64,000 nt of DNA from Sediminicola luteus (GTDB lineage: Bacteria; Bacteroidota; Bacteroidia; Flavobacteriales; Flavobacteriaceae), in the NCBI RefSeq assembly GCF_002514735.1, contig NZ_NBWU01000009.1, positions 36,463-100,462 on the forward strand. Direction: 5' to 3'. Below, piece after piece: positions 24,068 through 32,036 of this stretch. The translations under genes and the position numbers were made by a program. Positions within the stretch are counted from its first letter, which is position 1. Each line of letters starts with the position of its first letter. Under the pieces are notes generated by a model that did no database searches, was not told the origin of the DNA, and worked only from the letters and a program-made list of their open reading frames with translations.

Positions 24068-25780
24068 ATGAACAATACGATCCTAGACAATGCCAAACGT
24101 TGGCTTTCCGATACTTTTGACACTCAAACCCAGCAAGAAATACAAAATCTGATCCAAAACGACCCCAAGGAACTCGAGGATCGTTTTTATCAAGACCTGG
24201 CCTTCGGTACCGGTGGTATGCGAGGGGTTATGGGCGTGGGCACCAACAGGATCAACAAATACACTTTGGGCAAAAACACCCAAGGATTGAGTAACTACCT
24301 AAAAAAGGTGTACCCCAACGAAGCCCTTAAGGTCGTAATCGCTTACGATTGTAGGCACAACAGCGATACCTTGGCCCAAACGGTTGCCGAGGTGTTTTCG
24401 GCCAATGGCATACAAGTGTACCTTTTCGAAGAATTGCGTACCACACCAGAACTTTCCTTCTCGGTACGTCATCTCGATTGTCATGTTGGTATTGTTTTGA
24501 CGGCTTCACACAATCCGCCTGAATATAATGGTTATAAAGTGTATTGGACCGATGGAGGTCAAATTGTACCTCCTCAAGACGGGGAAATCATCGCCGAAAT
24601 CAATGCCTTGGATTTTAGTAACGTTCAATTTGAGGCCAATCCAAAGCTGATTACCAACGTCGGGAAAGAAATAGACGAGGTGTTTTTCAATGCCTCAGTC
24701 GCCAATGGTGATTTTAAAGCGGCAGGCAAAGAAGATTTTCATATCGTATTCACCTCTTTGCATGGTACTTCGATCACGGCCATTCCGGAAGTACTGAAGC
24801 GTGCCGGATACACCAAGGTCACTATAATCGAGGAACAAGCTGTTCCCAATGGTGATTTTCCCACGGTGCAGTCGCCCAACCCCGAAGAACCCGAAGCCTT
24901 GACCCTGGCCCTTAAAAAAGCCGATGAAGTAGGTGCCGATATGGTAGTAGGTACCGATCCCGACTCTGACCGATTGGGTATAGCCGTTCGTGACCAACAT
25001 GGAAAAATGGTATTGCTGAACGGCAACCAAACCATGCTGCTTATGACCAAGTTCCTGCTCGATCAGAGAAAGGCCAAAGGCTTTAAAGGGAATGAGTTTA
25101 TCGCCTCCACCATAGTTTCTACCCCAATGATGCAAACTATGGCCGATGCCTATGGTGTGGAATGCAAGGTTTCTTTGACCGGTTTTAAATGGATAGCGAA
25201 AATGATCAAGGATTTCCCAGAGCAGGATTTCGTTGGAGGTGGCGAAGAGAGTTTTGGCTTTATGGTCGGTGACTTCGTTCGCGATAAAGATGCCGTTACC
25301 TCTACCCTACTCGCCTGTGAGATCGGGGCTGCGGCCAAAGCACGGGGAAGTTCATTCTACCAAGATTTGCTGGAATGTTACACCCAATTTGGCCACTACC
25401 AAGAGAAACTGATCTCCATCACCAAAAAAGGTATGGATGGCGCCCAGGCCATTAAAGATATGATGGCCAACTTTAGGAGCAACCCGATCGATAGTTTGGA
25501 CGGCGTTCCCGTGGTACGCGTAGAAGACTATAGTACGGGCATAGCCACTAATCTGCTTGATGGTCGTTCTGAAAAAATGGATATCCCAGCGTCGAATGTT
25601 TTGATATTCATCGCCGAAGATGGTACCCGAATGGCAGCCAGACCCAGTGGTACCGAACCGAAAATAAAATTCTATTTTAGTACGAATGCTACTTTAAGCC
25701 ATACGGCCGATTACGATAATGCCAAAGACCAACTCCACCAAAAAATTGACAGAATCATAGCCAGTTTGAACCTTTCTTAA
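24068..25780 (+). CDS. Phosphoglucomutase/phosphomannomutase family enzyme
   Basis: Interconverts 1- and 6-phosphosugars in the cytoplasm. The 570-aa protein shows all family landmarks: catalytic Ser in TASHNPPEYNGYK, magnesium site GTDPDSDRLG, sugar-binding GGGEESFG and phosphate-binding ARPSGTEPKIKFYF. Its length and N-terminal NAKRWLSDTFD segment match the PMM/PGM type 2 form (also seen in phosphoglucomutase of Gram-positives). Substrate could be glucose- or mannose-phosphate. The stop overlaps the ATG of the ABC exporter (TAATG), so the two are co-translated. Confidence 0.92.
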   Translation: MNNTILDNAKRWLSDTFDTQTQQEIQNLIQNDPKELEDRFYQDLAFGTGGMRGVMGVGTNRINKYTLGKNTQGLSNYLKKVYPNEALKVVIAYDCRHNSDTLAQTVAEVFSANGIQVYLFEELRTTPELSFSVRHLDCHVGIVLTASHNPPEYNGYKVYWTDGGQIVPPQDGEIIAEINALDFSNVQFEANPKLITNVGKEIDEVFFNASVANGDFKAAGKEDFHIVFTSLHGTSITAIPEVLKRAGYTKVTIIEEQAVPNGDFPTVQSPNPEEPEALTLALKKADEVGADMVVGTDPDSDRLGIAVRDQHGKMVLLNGNQTMLLMTKFLLDQRKAKGFKGNEFIASTIVSTPMMQTMADAYGVECKVSLTGFKWIAKMIKDFPEQDFVGGGEESFGFMVGDFVRDKDAVTSTLLACEIGAAAKARGSSFYQDLLECYTQFGHYQEKLISITKKGMDGAQAIKDMMANFRSNPIDSLDGVPVVRVEDYSTGIATNLLDGRSEKMDIPASNVLIFIAEDGTRMAARPSGTEPKIKFYFSTNATLSHTADYDNAKDQLHQKIDRIIASLNLS

Positions 25781-27609
25781 TGGAGTATTTTAAAAAAATA
25801 ATCCGGTATGCCCTACCGTATAAAAAATATGGGGTACTTAATATTGTATTCAATGTTTTGTACGCACTTTTCTCGACGCTGTCGTTTTTGGTGCTAATGC
25901 CTTTGCTGGAGGTTATTTTTAAACCAAATAGCGAACCGGTAACCAGTGCACCAAAATTCGAAGGTATAACCAAACTTATAGATTACTTTAAAGATTATAT
26001 GTCTTTTTATGTAGGTGAAGTGGCCGGCGATGATAAGAGCAAGGCCCTAATGATGGTCGTAGCCCTGGTAATAACCACCTTTTTGCTCAAGAACCTGTTC
26101 AATTATCTGGCCATGTTCTTTATCACCTTTTTACGGAATGGGGTATTGAAGGATATTCGGGACGACTTGTACAAAAAGACCTTGGAGCTGCCTATTTCCT
26201 ATTTTTCAGAAAAAAGGAAAGGCGACATTATGGCCCGTATTGGCACCGATGTACTGGAAATACAACATTCTTTCCTGTCTATTTTAGAAATGTTGGTCCG
26301 CGAGCCGTTGACCATCATTTTTACCATCGTGGCCATGTTGCTAATCAGCCCTAAACTTACGCTTTTCGTGTTCGTCTTTATTCCCATTTCGGGTTATATC
26401 ATTTCTTTGATTGGGAAGAGCCTAAAACGACAATCGGATAGTGTACAACAAGAACAGGGCTATTTTTTGTCACTGATAGAAGAAACTTTGGGTGGATTAA
26501 AAGTGATTAAAGCTTTTAATGGCGAAAAAGGGTTCAATAGTAAATTCCAAAAATCGACCAAACGTTTTTACAACTATTCGAACAGTTTGCTTAACCGTAC
26601 TAATCTGGCCAGTCCGACCTCGGAGTTTTTAGGTATTGGCGTCATCGCAGTGCTTTTATGGTACGGAGGTAGATTGGTGTTGGTAGACCAAAGCCTCGAT
26701 GGTGAGGACTTTATTGCCTATATGGGGCTTGCCTATAACATACTTACCCCGGCCAAAGCCATTTCCAAAGCTAGTTATGGGGTTAAAAAAGGAAACGCGG
26801 CAGCCGAAAGGGTACTAGAGATTATAGAAACCGAAAACCCATTGGCCGATAAACCGAATGCAGAGACCATCTCTGATTTTAACGAAGAGATCGTTTTTGA
26901 CAATATCTCTTTTGCATATGGCGATGATTATGTGCTGGAGGACTTTAACCTAAAGGTACCCAAAGGTCAATCCGTTGCCTTGGTAGGCCAGTCCGGTAGC
27001 GGTAAGAGTACCTTGGCCAATTTATCCAGTAGGTTTTACGATGTTAATATGGGCGCCATTACCATTGACGGCAAGGATATCAAAGATCTGACCAAAGACT
27101 CCGTTCGCAGCCTAATGGGGTTGGTTACGCAAGACTCCATACTTTTTAATGATACCGTGGCCCGAAATATTGCCTTGGGTAATCCGGAAGCGGATCAAGC
27201 GGCTATTGAAGCTGCGGCAAAAGTTGCCAATGCCCATGAATTCATCTGTGATTTACCTAATGGTTATGAGACCAATATCGGTGATGGTGGTGGTAAATTA
27301 AGTGGCGGACAAAAACAACGGGTCTCCATAGCTAGGGCCGTACTAAAGAATCCGCCTATCATGATTTTAGATGAGGCTACTTCTGCCCTCGATACCGAGA
27401 GCGAACGTTTGGTACAACAAGCTTTAGAAAACATGATGAAAAACCGCACTTCCTTGGTTATCGCACACCGCTTGTCTACCATTCAAAAAGCCGATAATAT
27501 CGTGGTTATGGAAAAAGGAAAGATCGTGGAACAAGGTACCCATCAAGAATTATTGGCCAAAAACGGGGTTTATAAAAAACTGGTGGATATGCAATCTTTC
27601 GAAAGCTGA
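25780..27609 (+). CDS. ABC exporter, half-transporter type (MsbA-like)
   Basis: A 609-aa homodimeric exporter: six membrane helices in the first 340 residues, then an ATPase domain. Walker A GQSGSGKST, signature LSGGQKQRVSIARA, Walker B IMILDEATSALD and the switch motif IAHRLSTIQ are intact. Bacterial homologues flip lipids (MsbA) or export peptides and drugs; the sequence does not decide. Its gene overlaps the phosphomutase gene by 1 base, an operon with the glycosyltransferase upstream, which weakly suggests cell-surface glycolipid work. Confidence 0.92.
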   Translation: MEYFKKIIRYALPYKKYGVLNIVFNVLYALFSTLSFLVLMPLLEVIFKPNSEPVTSAPKFEGITKLIDYFKDYMSFYVGEVAGDDKSKALMMVVALVITTFLLKNLFNYLAMFFITFLRNGVLKDIRDDLYKKTLELPISYFSEKRKGDIMARIGTDVLEIQHSFLSILEMLVREPLTIIFTIVAMLLISPKLTLFVFVFIPISGYIISLIGKSLKRQSDSVQQEQGYFLSLIEETLGGLKVIKAFNGEKGFNSKFQKSTKRFYNYSNSLLNRTNLASPTSEFLGIGVIAVLLWYGGRLVLVDQSLDGEDFIAYMGLAYNILTPAKAISKASYGVKKGNAAAERVLEIIETENPLADKPNAETISDFNEEIVFDNISFAYGDDYVLEDFNLKVPKGQSVALVGQSGSGKSTLANLSSRFYDVNMGAITIDGKDIKDLTKDSVRSLMGLVTQDSILFNDTVARNIALGNPEADQAAIEAAAKVANAHEFICDLPNGYETNIGDGGGKLSGGQKQRVSIARAVLKNPPIMILDEATSALDTESERLVQQALENMMKNRTSLVIAHRLSTIQKADNIVVMEKGKIVEQGTHQELLAKNGVYKKLVDMQSFES

Positions 27610-27725
27610 TTAAACGTTTAAATTCTGTTTCGGAATCATAAACTAGGGAATAACCTTAAATCGACATTTAACTTCCGATTAAACCTTTTTGTTACCTTGT
27701 TGTCATAGATACAAAACCGATACGT

Positions 27726-28277
27726 TTGACAGCAGAAGAACGATTATTGGATAGACTTCAAGACCCCGAGACCCTTCACCAAGGTTTCGGGGAGTTGGTC
27801 AACGAATATAAGGAGCGCCTCTATTGGCACATCCGTAGGATTGTATTGAACCATGCCGACGCCGATGATGTGCTGCAGAACACCTTTGTTAAGATCTATA
27901 GAAACCTACATGGGTTTAAAGGGGAAAGCAAATTGTATTCTTGGATGTACCGGATCGCTACCAATGAAGCCCTGAGTTTCTTAAAAAGCAAATCGAGACG
28001 CTTGGGCGTAACCGAAGGTAGTTATACCGAAATGATGGCCGAAAAATTGGAATCGGACGTATATTTCGACGGAGACGACATAGCGCTGCAATTGCAGAAA
28101 GCTTTGGCCCTGTTACCCGAAAAGCAACGTTTGGTTTTTAATATGAAGTATTTCGAAGACATGAAATACCATGACATTTCAGAGGTTTTAGGTACCTCGG
28201 TCGGGGCTTTGAAGGCTTCATACCATTTGGCTGTAAAAAAACTGGAAAAATATTTAACCCATGGCGATGTCTTATGA
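27726..28277 (+). CDS. ECF-type RNA polymerase sigma factor
   Basis: A 183-aa sigma-70 family protein with regions 2 and 4. Region 2 includes RLYWHIRRIVLNHADADDVLQNTFVKIYRNL and the region 2.4-like SWMYRIATNEALSFLK. Region 4 has LPEKQRLVFNMKYFEDMKYHDISEVLGTSVGALKASYHLAVKKLE. Start codon is TTG, as no in-frame ATG or GTG precedes it before the conserved residues. The next gene overlaps by 4 bases (ATGA) and is a membrane protein of anti-sigma layout, followed by an exported Spy-like protein. Confidence 0.9.
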   Translation: MTAEERLLDRLQDPETLHQGFGELVNEYKERLYWHIRRIVLNHADADDVLQNTFVKIYRNLHGFKGESKLYSWMYRIATNEALSFLKSKSRRLGVTEGSYTEMMAEKLESDVYFDGDDIALQLQKALALLPEKQRLVFNMKYFEDMKYHDISEVLGTSVGALKASYHLAVKKLEKYLTHGDVL

Positions 28278-28819
28278 GAAAAAAAGATGCACATAAAAAT
28301 CCGTTTCAGGTGCCGTCCGGTTATTTCGATAATCTAGAGGCCCGCATAGAAAAGCAGCTAAACAATGCCCCTACATTTGGCAAATCTGATGGTTTTGGGG
28401 TTCCTAATGACTATTTTGACGGCCTGGAAAAGAAAGTGTTGGCCCAGGTATTACCCAATACCAAAAACGAATCTAAGCTCAGGCCCCTATATTATGCGTT
28501 AAGCGCTGCCGCTGCCCTGGCATTGTTATTGCTCTCTAGCCAATTGTTCAATTCGGCAAACGAGATTGATTATACCGATTTGGCCTTTTCAGACTATGAA
28601 ACCTATTGGAACGAAAACCCAATTGGTATCGAATTAGATGAGTTCGACGACTATTTAACATTAGACGATACCGAATTAGATGCGTTGTATACCAATGATC
28701 TTGACCATAGCATAATTTTAGAGTATTTGGAAGAAAACACCAATGGATTTGAAGTACTGGAGGCTTCGGAGAACTTTAGCGAGCAACCTTTTAATTCCGA
28801 TCACAACTTAGAACAATAA
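28274..28819 (+). CDS. Putative membrane anti-sigma-like protein
   Basis: A 181-aa protein not recognised by name. It has an N-terminal cytoplasmic part (about 85 residues) with two repeats of the pattern NPFQVPSGYFDNLEARI and GFGVPNDYFDGLEKKV, one membrane helix (about 75-92, PLYYALSAAAALALLLLSS), and a highly acidic C-terminal domain (LDEFDDYLTLDDTELDAL). Its ATG overlaps the sigma factor stop. In Bacteroidota, similar genes directly behind ECF sigma genes often act as anti-sigma factors, but no zinc-binding ZAS motif is present. Function inferred from context and topology. Confidence 0.6.
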   Translation: MRKKDAHKNPFQVPSGYFDNLEARIEKQLNNAPTFGKSDGFGVPNDYFDGLEKKVLAQVLPNTKNESKLRPLYYALSAAAALALLLLSSQLFNSANEIDYTDLAFSDYETYWNENPIGIELDEFDDYLTLDDTELDALYTNDLDHSIILEYLEENTNGFEVLEASENFSEQPFNSDHNLEQ

Positions 28820-28823
28820 AGAC

Positions 28824-29303
28824 ATGAAAACATACCTCACCTTATTTTTTGGTCTATTCATGGCATTTATCACGACTTCCACCTATGCCCAACAAAGACC
28901 TGATAGAGAAAAAATAAAAGCACTGAAAATCGCCCACCTGAACGATAGACTGGAGTTATCAACCGAAGAGGCCAAAGCGTTTTGGCCCGTGTACGACTCC
29001 TTCGAGAAGAAGGTTCGCGAAATACGCCGCACCCAATTTCAAAGCTATCGCAAGAAAGTCAAGAATTCTGAGAACACCACAGATGCCGAAGCTGAAGAAC
29101 TATTCGATAAACTGATGCAATTGGAAACCAACCGCATCGATCAGCTAAAAAAGTATTTTGCCGAGTTCAGCGCTATCCTCGGTGCCAAAAGAGCTTTGAT
29201 CGTTTTACATTCCGAAGAGGAATTCAAACGAAAATTGCTACGTGAATATGGTAGGATGCAGCACAAGAGACAGGCACCAAAAGAAAAGCCTAACGAAAAA
29301 TAA
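28824..29303 (+). CDS. Exported Spy/CpxP-like protein
   Basis: A 159-aa protein with a signal peptide (YLTLFFGLFMAFITTSTYAQ) and a mature helical domain. The block LNDRLELSTEEAKAFWPVYDSFEKKVREIRR matches the LTxxEAxxFWPLY pattern of periplasmic sensor proteins of ECF modules (DUF3106/Spy-like). It lies 4 bases downstream of the anti-sigma-like gene, so sigma, anti-sigma-like and sensor form one operon. The 3' end overlaps that of the convergent beta-propeller lipoprotein gene by 14 bases. Confidence 0.72.
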   Translation: MKTYLTLFFGLFMAFITTSTYAQQRPDREKIKALKIAHLNDRLELSTEEAKAFWPVYDSFEKKVREIRRTQFQSYRKKVKNSENTTDAEAEELFDKLMQLETNRIDQLKKYFAEFSAILGAKRALIVLHSEEEFKRKLLREYGRMQHKRQAPKEKPNEK

Positions 29304-30318
29304 GTTTCGAGATGCGCCCCTTACCCGCGGCATAGGCTGTGGAGTCGTTTATAAAACGTAAGGTGTAAAAAGGTTCATCGGATATTTTTTCCCAGTCCAC
29401 TCCGCCAGTATTGGAAACGGAAATACCGGTAAATCCAAGTGCTACCAACTGGGTCCCATTCGAATTGGGTACAAACTGTACGCAGCTTTTATAGTTGGGT
29501 TCCGCCCCGTTGGCCAAAAGTTGCCAACTTTCCCCTCCATCTTTCGTAATGGCCAAATTTGAGCTTTTGTTTTCTGGATCCAAATAATCGCCTCCTATAG
29601 CCATGCCCAATTTGTCATCGTAAAAATCAAGAGAGTAAATACCTTGGGTTTCTTTTTCTTTTACGATTGGGGTCTGCACACTGCTCCAGCTACGTCCTAT
29701 GTCATGGGTTACCAAAACCCGTGAAGTTGTTGTGGCTACCCATGCCGATTGGCCTTGTATGGCAATATTGGTATCACTGGCAGCAAAAGCCCCTTCTTCA
29801 GCAATACCTTCCGGCAAAACTTTACAATCCTGTTTCACCCAAGTTTTTCCTCCATCCCTGGTAATGATAACCGACAAACAGCCATCTACCGTATCGCCAA
29901 TGGCCAAGCCTTCTAGGTCGTTCCAAAAGGCCATACTATCGTAAAACACCCCTTCGCCTTCTTCTTGGTAGACTAACTCCATTTTTCCATTATCCCCCGT
30001 TTTATACAATAATGCCGGGTTAGCGATCGACAACATAAAAAAATCGGTACTTGTGGCGGCTACCGCCCTAAAGCTTGGCCGTATTCCCTCGTGCTCCATA
30101 ACATTTGAACGAACCTGGTGCCCCGGAACGGACAAAGTACCGAACACCCCATTATTGGCCGCAAAAGCGATGGCCCCGGGCATAGATTGGATGGCTCGGA
30201 TACTTAAGGAATCATCTTCAAAAACCGTGTCAACCTTAACTTGGGTAATCGGCTTGGGTTTTGGCGATTCCTCACAACCAAAAACAAATAAAAATACAAG
30301 TGGAATTAGATAACGCAT
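29290..30318 (-). CDS. YCF48/sialidase-like beta-propeller lipoprotein
   Basis: A 342-aa protein. The Met at 30318 gives the lipoprotein signal MRYLIPLVFLFVFGC (Cys15 as anchor). The rest is a repeated beta-propeller with ITRDGGKTWVKQDC, LVTHDIGRSWSSV, ITKDGGESWQLLANGAEP and SVSNTGGVDWEKIS: Asp-box-like repeats (DGGxSW), as in Ycf48-type photosystem assembly factors and sialidases. No catalytic Tyr/Arg triad of sialidases is evident. Sometimes labelled oxidoreductase in related genomes, which the sequence does not support. Monocistronic, with its tail overlapping the Spy-like gene. Confidence 0.75.
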   Translation of the reverse strand: MRYLIPLVFLFVFGCEESPKPKPITQVKVDTVFEDDSLSIRAIQSMPGAIAFAANNGVFGTLSVPGHQVRSNVMEHEGIRPSFRAVAATSTDFFMLSIANPALLYKTGDNGKMELVYQEEGEGVFYDSMAFWNDLEGLAIGDTVDGCLSVIITRDGGKTWVKQDCKVLPEGIAEEGAFAASDTNIAIQGQSAWVATTTSRVLVTHDIGRSWSSVQTPIVKEKETQGIYSLDFYDDKLGMAIGGDYLDPENKSSNLAITKDGGESWQLLANGAEPNYKSCVQFVPNSNGTQLVALGFTGISVSNTGGVDWEKISDEPFYTLRFINDSTAYAAGKGRISKLIFR

Positions 30319-30404
30319 GCTGGAGTTTTTCCCAAAAGTAACCTTTCTCAACAACCTGAGATTAGCATTTATTCATGAAAAGGGCAATCTCCAAAGGAAA
30401 CACG

Positions 30405-30412
30405 TACCTTTG
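30405..30412 (+). promoter_or_regulatory. -7 box upstream of the RsmB-like gene
   Basis: TACCTTTG matches TAnnTTTG, 18 bases before the ATG at 30431. Confidence 0.5.
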
Positions 30413-30430
30413 CCCTCTTAATTTTTGGCC

Positions 30431-31645
30431 ATGAGGTTACATAGAAACTTGGTTTTTGCCGTAGTAGACGCTTTAAACTTGATTTTCAACGAAGGGGAAT
30501 ATGCCGATAAGGTAATCCGTAAAGTATTGAAATTCGACAAACGCTGGGGCGTTCGTGATCGCGGGTTCATTGCTGAGACTACCTACGAAATCGTACGTTG
30601 GAAGCGATTGTACACGACCATTGCCGAGGTCAAGGAACCCTACACCCGTGCCGACCTGTTCCGTGTTTTTGCGGTTTGGGCCACTTTACGGGGTATACAA
30701 ATACCCGATTGGAAGCAGTTTGAAAAAACCCCAACTCGAAAAATCAAAGGGCGTTTCGATGAGCTTTCCAAAATCAGAAAGTACCGGGAATCGGTACCCG
30801 ATTGGATTGATGAATTGGGAGCAAATGCTTTAGGGGAATCGTTTTGGGACAAAGAACTGGCCGCACTCAATGAGACGGCCCCCGTGGTATTACGGGTAAA
30901 CACCTTGAAAACAGGAAAGCAAACACTACTAAAGGCACTTGCCGAGCAAGAAATCCATGCCTATGGCAACAAGGCCTATCCGGATGCCTTAATCTTAAAA
31001 GAACGTGCCGACGTATTTAAAACCGAAGCTTTTAAGAAGGGCTGGTTCGAAGTACAGGATGCCTCCTCGCAATTGGTAGCCCCATTTTTAGATGTAAAAC
31101 CTGGGCAACGGGTGGTAGATGCCTGTGCCGGGGCCGGTGGCAAATCGTTGCACTTGGCCGCGCTAATGCAGAATAAGGGGCAACTGATCAGTTTGGACAT
31201 ACATGCACACAAACTACAAGAGTTGAAGCAACGTGCCAAGCGTAATGGCGCGCACAATGTGGAAACCCGTCCCATTGAAAGCAACAAGGTCATTAAAAAA
31301 CTTTACGGTAAAGCGGATCGCTTACTGTTGGACGCCCCCTGCTCAGGACTAGGGGTTATCCGGCGTAATCCGGACTCCAAATGGAAACTCGATGCCGCCT
31401 TTTTAGATCGGGTAATGCAGACCCAACAAAAAATATTGCAACAATACTCTAAAATTATCAAGCCTAATGGTAAAATGGTGTACGCCACCTGTTCTATACT
31501 TCCGCAAGAAAACAGACAACAGGTAGATACCTTTTTAGCCTCAGAGGCCGGTGACGGTTTCGAGTTCGTAAATGAACAGAAAGTGTTCGCCTCTAAAAGT
31601 GGTTTCGACGGCTTTTATATGGCTTTGTTAGAGAAGAAAGGCTAA
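30431..31645 (+). CDS. RsmB/NOP2/Sun-type RNA (cytosine-C5) methyltransferase
   Basis: A 404-aa RNA 5-methylcytosine methyltransferase. An N-terminal NusB-like region (about 1-120) precedes the SAM domain. The SAM-binding motif is VVDACAGAGGKSLHLAALMQ. Both catalytic cysteines are present: PCSGLGV (motif IV) and ATCSILPQEN (motif VI). The substrate may be C967 of 16S rRNA (RsmB) or another RNA site. The ATG at 30431 is preferred over a TTG six bases upstream. Confidence 0.9.
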   Translation: MRLHRNLVFAVVDALNLIFNEGEYADKVIRKVLKFDKRWGVRDRGFIAETTYEIVRWKRLYTTIAEVKEPYTRADLFRVFAVWATLRGIQIPDWKQFEKTPTRKIKGRFDELSKIRKYRESVPDWIDELGANALGESFWDKELAALNETAPVVLRVNTLKTGKQTLLKALAEQEIHAYGNKAYPDALILKERADVFKTEAFKKGWFEVQDASSQLVAPFLDVKPGQRVVDACAGAGGKSLHLAALMQNKGQLISLDIHAHKLQELKQRAKRNGAHNVETRPIESNKVIKKLYGKADRLLLDAPCSGLGVIRRNPDSKWKLDAAFLDRVMQTQQKILQQYSKIIKPNGKMVYATCSILPQENRQQVDTFLASEAGDGFEFVNEQKVFASKSGFDGFYMALLEKKG

Positions 31646-31970
31646 ACGGTATTAGATCATAGTCATCCGAAACTTGATGGCTTCAGACGAAAAGAGCAAA
31701 GAATATAGAAAAGAGACGCCTAATTTCAGATTATTGCATTTTTGTTGTTCCGTAACCGAACCGAAACTGTAGTAGTTATCTTTTTAATTTGATAGCGTGT
31801 ATTTATAGAAGACCAAAGCGTAAGTCTTTGAATATCAAAAAGCCTATTTTCAAAATTCTACCCGTTCCACGAGTCAGGGCTAGGGCAGCAAAGCGTCCCG
31901 TCCCGATAGCTGTACGGGAACAATCGGGATATCATTTAACTTTCGGACACTTATGGTATCAGATATAAAA
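31646..31970. other. Intergenic region with an AG-rich repeat and nested dyads, no gene
   Basis: No gene is supported. At 31691-31717 is an AG-rich stretch (AAGAGCAAAGAATATAG then AAAAGAGAC) resembling the inverted repeats around the four-helix-bundle gene at 44792-45213. At 31901-31929 TCCCGAT and ATCGGGA form a dyad, with the nested pair CCCGT/ACGGG inside it. The stretch looks like decayed repeat DNA between two convergent genes. Confidence 0.4.
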
Positions 31971-32002
31971 AAACCGTCTTGACAGCAAATCAAGACGGTT
32001 TC
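31970..32002 (-). terminator. Terminator of the arylsulfatase gene
   Basis: AAACCGTCTTGA (31971-31982) and TCAAGACGGTTT (31990-32001) form a 12-bp perfect stem; read on the minus strand it is followed by T7. Confidence 0.9.
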
Positions 32003-32036
32003 GTAACTATGTTGAAGTTGGATTATTTCAATTAAA

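Noticed and set aside
24695..25135. 146-aa minus-strand ORF
   Set aside because: Shadow of the phosphomutase gene.
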